Both the position numbers and the translations under genes were made by a program. From NCBI GenBank assembly GCA_028290805.1, contig JAQGJA010000021.1, forward strand, positions 1 through 6,374: a stretch of DNA of 6,374 bases, given 5' to 3'. This document shows positions 4,338-6,374 of the stretch, in pieces; position 1 is the stretch's first letter, and every line of letters starts with the position of its first letter. This DNA comes from Alphaproteobacteria bacterium (lineage in GTDB: Bacteria; Pseudomonadota; Alphaproteobacteria; Micavibrionales; SZUA-601). The notes under the pieces are model-generated. The model did not search any database. It saw nothing but the letters and a program-made list of their open reading frames with translations, and was not told the DNA's origin.

Positions 4338-6373
4338 TTATCCCACTGTATCGGCCCTGATGCTGGCGCAGGCTGGCCGTGGTCGCCGATAATATTATCC
4401 AGCAACCGGTCGAACATATTACCGCCTGATTCCTGCTGGTCCATCACCGGCACCTGTTGCGATGGAGCGCCAGGGGGCAGGATCACCGGCTCGATGCTGG
4501 ATGCGGTGGGCAAGGGGCGAATGGGCAAACCGCTTTCGGCCGACAGCATGACATCGTGCCAGATGCGCGCCGGGATCATGCCGCCCGTAACGCGTTTCAT
4601 CTGGGAATTATCGTCATTGCCGACCCAGACGCCGGTGACGTAATCGCTGGTATACCCTAAAAACCAGGCATCGCGGTAATTGGAACTGGTGCCGGTTTTA
4701 CCCGCCGCCGGGCGGTCGATCATGGCGCGCTGGCCGGTGCCGTAAACAATGACGGCCTGCAGCATCTTGTTCATATTGGCCACGGCATTGGCGCTTAACA
4801 CGGCAGCCATCGGCACGGGCTTGCGCTGGTACAGGATATTCCCCTTTGGCGTGCGGATCATCTTGATGCCATAGGGTTCCGAGGCCAGGCCGCGATTGGC
4901 CAAGGTCGCATAAGCGCTGACCATGGACAATACATGCACATCGCTGGCGCCAAGCGCCAGGCTAAGGTCGCTGGTCAGATCTTCGGTAATGCCCATGCGC
5001 TGGGCGATGGATTTAACCTTGGAAATACCCACATCCTGCAGCGTGCGCACCGCAACGGTGTTGAGGGAATTGGCCACGGCGTCCTGTAATGTCACCGTCC
5101 CGCGATATTTGCCGTCGTAATTCTCGGGTTTATATTTTCCGATCTTCACCGGCGCATCCAGAACCTGCGTCTGGGGCGTATAGCCCGCTTCCAATGCAGC
5201 AAGATAAATAAACGGTTTGAAGCTGGAGCCCGGCTGGCGCAAGGATTGCGTCGCGCGGTTATACTGGCTTTCGCCGTAATCGCGCCCGCCGACCATGGCA
5301 ACCACCGCGCCATTGGGCTGCATCGTGACCAAAGCGGCCTGATGGGCATTCAGTTTCGGCCCGTCTTTCGTAATAATGTCGCGCAATTTTTGCGACGCGC
5401 TTAATTGGATTTTTGGGTCCAATGTGGTGTCGATCAACAGATCCTGGGTCGAATTGCCTGTATAAGATTCCACCTGGCTCATGATCCAGTCGGCGTAATA
5501 ACGCAAATCATAGCTGCCGCCGACATTGTAATCGCGCTTGGCAAAGGGGGTGATCTGCATTTTTTCCGCGCCGGGCCGCAAATAGCCTGCATCCACCATC
5601 GCCATCAAAACGGTGCGCGTGCGCTGCATGGTCAGTTTCGGATCGTTCATGGGCGAATAACGCGACGGCCCTTTCAGCAACCCGGCCAGCATCGCCGATT
5701 GCTCCAGGTTCAATCGCCGCGCGGAACTGTTGAAATAAACCCGTGCGGCGGAATCCACGCCATAAGCGCCCGCGCCGAAATAAGCGCGGTTCAGATAAGC
5801 GGCCAGGATTTCATTTTTGCTGTAACGCCGTTCGAGATACAAAGCCAACAAGGCCTCTTTTATCTTGCGTGTAAAGGTACGCTCGGGCGAAAGGAACAGG
5901 TTTTTAGCCAATTGCTGGGTGATGGTCGAGCCGCCCTGGGACAAGCCGCTGCCGCGGATATTGACCCAGATGGCGCGCGCCAGGCCAAAGGGATCGACGC
6001 CAAGATGCTTGTAAAAGCGGCGGTCTTCGATGGCGATGACCGCATTGACCAGATGCGGGGACATTTCCCCGACCTTTAAAATTTCGCCCTGGATATCGCC
6101 CAGCCGGGCAAATTCCACGCCGTTAATATCGCGCATGATCACGCTGGGGCGCTGTTCCATATCGACGGCTTTATTGATATTGGGCAGGCCGAAAGAAAGC
6201 GCGGCGATGGCTATAACCAACACCACGCCGCCCCAGAACCCCAGGACCAGACCCATTTTAAACAGACGCTGCCAGTTCCAGTTTCTAAACATTTTTTTCA
6301 AGCCGAATTTTGATTTCGCCTTGCGTTTCGGCGCGGCTTTGCGGGGTGGTGCTTTTCGGGTGCGGCGGGCCAT
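4334..6373 (-). CDS. mrcA: Bifunctional class A penicillin-binding protein (PBP1A family)
   Basis: The 679-residue inner-membrane enzyme polymerises lipid II into glycan and cross-links the stem peptides. A very basic cytoplasmic tail (residues 1-30) precedes one membrane helix at about 38-60. The GT51 glycosyltransferase domain (about 75-245) has EDRRFYKHLG with catalytic Glu116, GGSTITQQLAKN at 147-158, RKIKEALLALYLE at 169-181 and NRAYFGAGAYGV. The transpeptidase domain (about 340-610) has SSFK at 383-386 (nucleophile Ser383), SLN at 436-438 and KTGT at 559-562. The tail after 610 is Pro/Gln-rich and probably disordered. At 679 residues it is shorter than E. coli PBP1a (850), with little room for the inserted OB-type domain. 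The ATG is one base from the right edge; its basic N-terminus looks like a true start, but an upstream start and the ribosome binding site cannot be checked. The mrcA symbol denotes the family. Confidence 0.94.
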   Translation of the reverse strand: MARRTRKAPPRKAAPKRKAKSKFGLKKMFRNWNWQRLFKMGLVLGFWGGVVLVIAIAALSFGLPNINKAVDMEQRPSVIMRDINGVEFARLGDIQGEILKVGEMSPHLVNAVIAIEDRRFYKHLGVDPFGLARAIWVNIRGSGLSQGGSTITQQLAKNLFLSPERTFTRKIKEALLALYLERRYSKNEILAAYLNRAYFGAGAYGVDSAARVYFNSSARRLNLEQSAMLAGLLKGPSRYSPMNDPKLTMQRTRTVLMAMVDAGYLRPGAEKMQITPFAKRDYNVGGSYDLRYYADWIMSQVESYTGNSTQDLLIDTTLDPKIQLSASQKLRDIITKDGPKLNAHQAALVTMQPNGAVVAMVGGRDYGESQYNRATQSLRQPGSSFKPFIYLAALEAGYTPQTQVLDAPVKIGKYKPENYDGKYRGTVTLQDAVANSLNTVAVRTLQDVGISKVKSIAQRMGITEDLTSDLSLALGASDVHVLSMVSAYATLANRGLASEPYGIKMIRTPKGNILYQRKPVPMAAVLSANAVANMNKMLQAVIVYGTGQRAMIDRPAAGKTGTSSNYRDAWFLGYTSDYVTGVWVGNDDNSQMKRVTGGMIPARIWHDVMLSAESGLPIRPLPTASSIEPVILPPGAPSQQVPVMDQQESGGNMFDRLLDNIIGDHGQPAPASGPIQWDN

Positions 6374-6374
6374 T

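Noticed and set aside
5405..6079. A 224-residue plus-strand open frame opposite the PBP gene.
   Set aside because: The minus strand here encodes the GT51 domain and the start of the transpeptidase region with all motifs intact. The plus-strand translation has no recognisable domain and is a codon-bias shadow.

Overview
The window is about 6.4 kb of chromosome-like bacterial DNA with compactly packed genes. It most likely comes from an alphaproteobacterium. Three things suggest this: a short NAD kinase with the FRPRRWRGALLP segment I associate with alphaproteobacterial homologues, an S11 D,D-carboxypeptidase that ends in a SPOR domain, and a Phasin_2-type phasin. I cannot fix the order; a Rhodospirillales-like or related lineage is a guess. 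I see no tRNA, rRNA, CRISPR array, insertion sequence or phage gene.

Layout. (1) Positions 1-296, plus strand: C-terminal end of an unrecognised protein cut by the left edge. (2) 355-918, plus: a small membrane-anchored Sel1-repeat protein. (3) 905-2317, minus: a secreted penicillin-binding-protein-5-like D-Ala-D-Ala carboxypeptidase with a SPOR domain; its 3' end overlaps gene 2 by 14 bp. (4) 2318-2550: an AT-rich divergent intergenic region with candidate promoters, an 8-bp inverted repeat whose half-site recurs near the next gene, and a strong ribosome binding site. (5) 2551-3456, plus: a two-part protein with an N-terminal lysine/alanine-rich, histone-H1-like region containing two AT-hook-like GRP motifs, and a C-terminal phasin domain. 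A clear intrinsic terminator follows at 3476-3513. (6) 3549-4337, plus: NAD kinase, probably on a leaderless mRNA. (7) 4334-6373, minus: a bifunctional class A penicillin-binding protein whose 3' end overlaps nadK by 4 bp.

How the genes fit together. The two minus-strand genes both act on peptidoglycan. The class A PBP polymerises and cross-links it, and the carboxypeptidase trims its stem peptides, perhaps directed by SPOR to denuded septal glycan. The phasin-like protein would sit on polyhydroxyalkanoate granules and, through its basic tail, on the nucleoid, as PhaF does in Pseudomonas, but with the domain order reversed. NAD kinase supplies NADP(H), which PHA synthesis consumes, but the terminator between the two genes argues against co-transcription.

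The item most worth a second look is the H1-like/phasin fusion. It has strict 5-residue periodicity and a slippery A AAA AAG heptamer at the domain junction that could, by -1 frameshifting, release the DNA-binding half alone. That last point is a hypothesis only.
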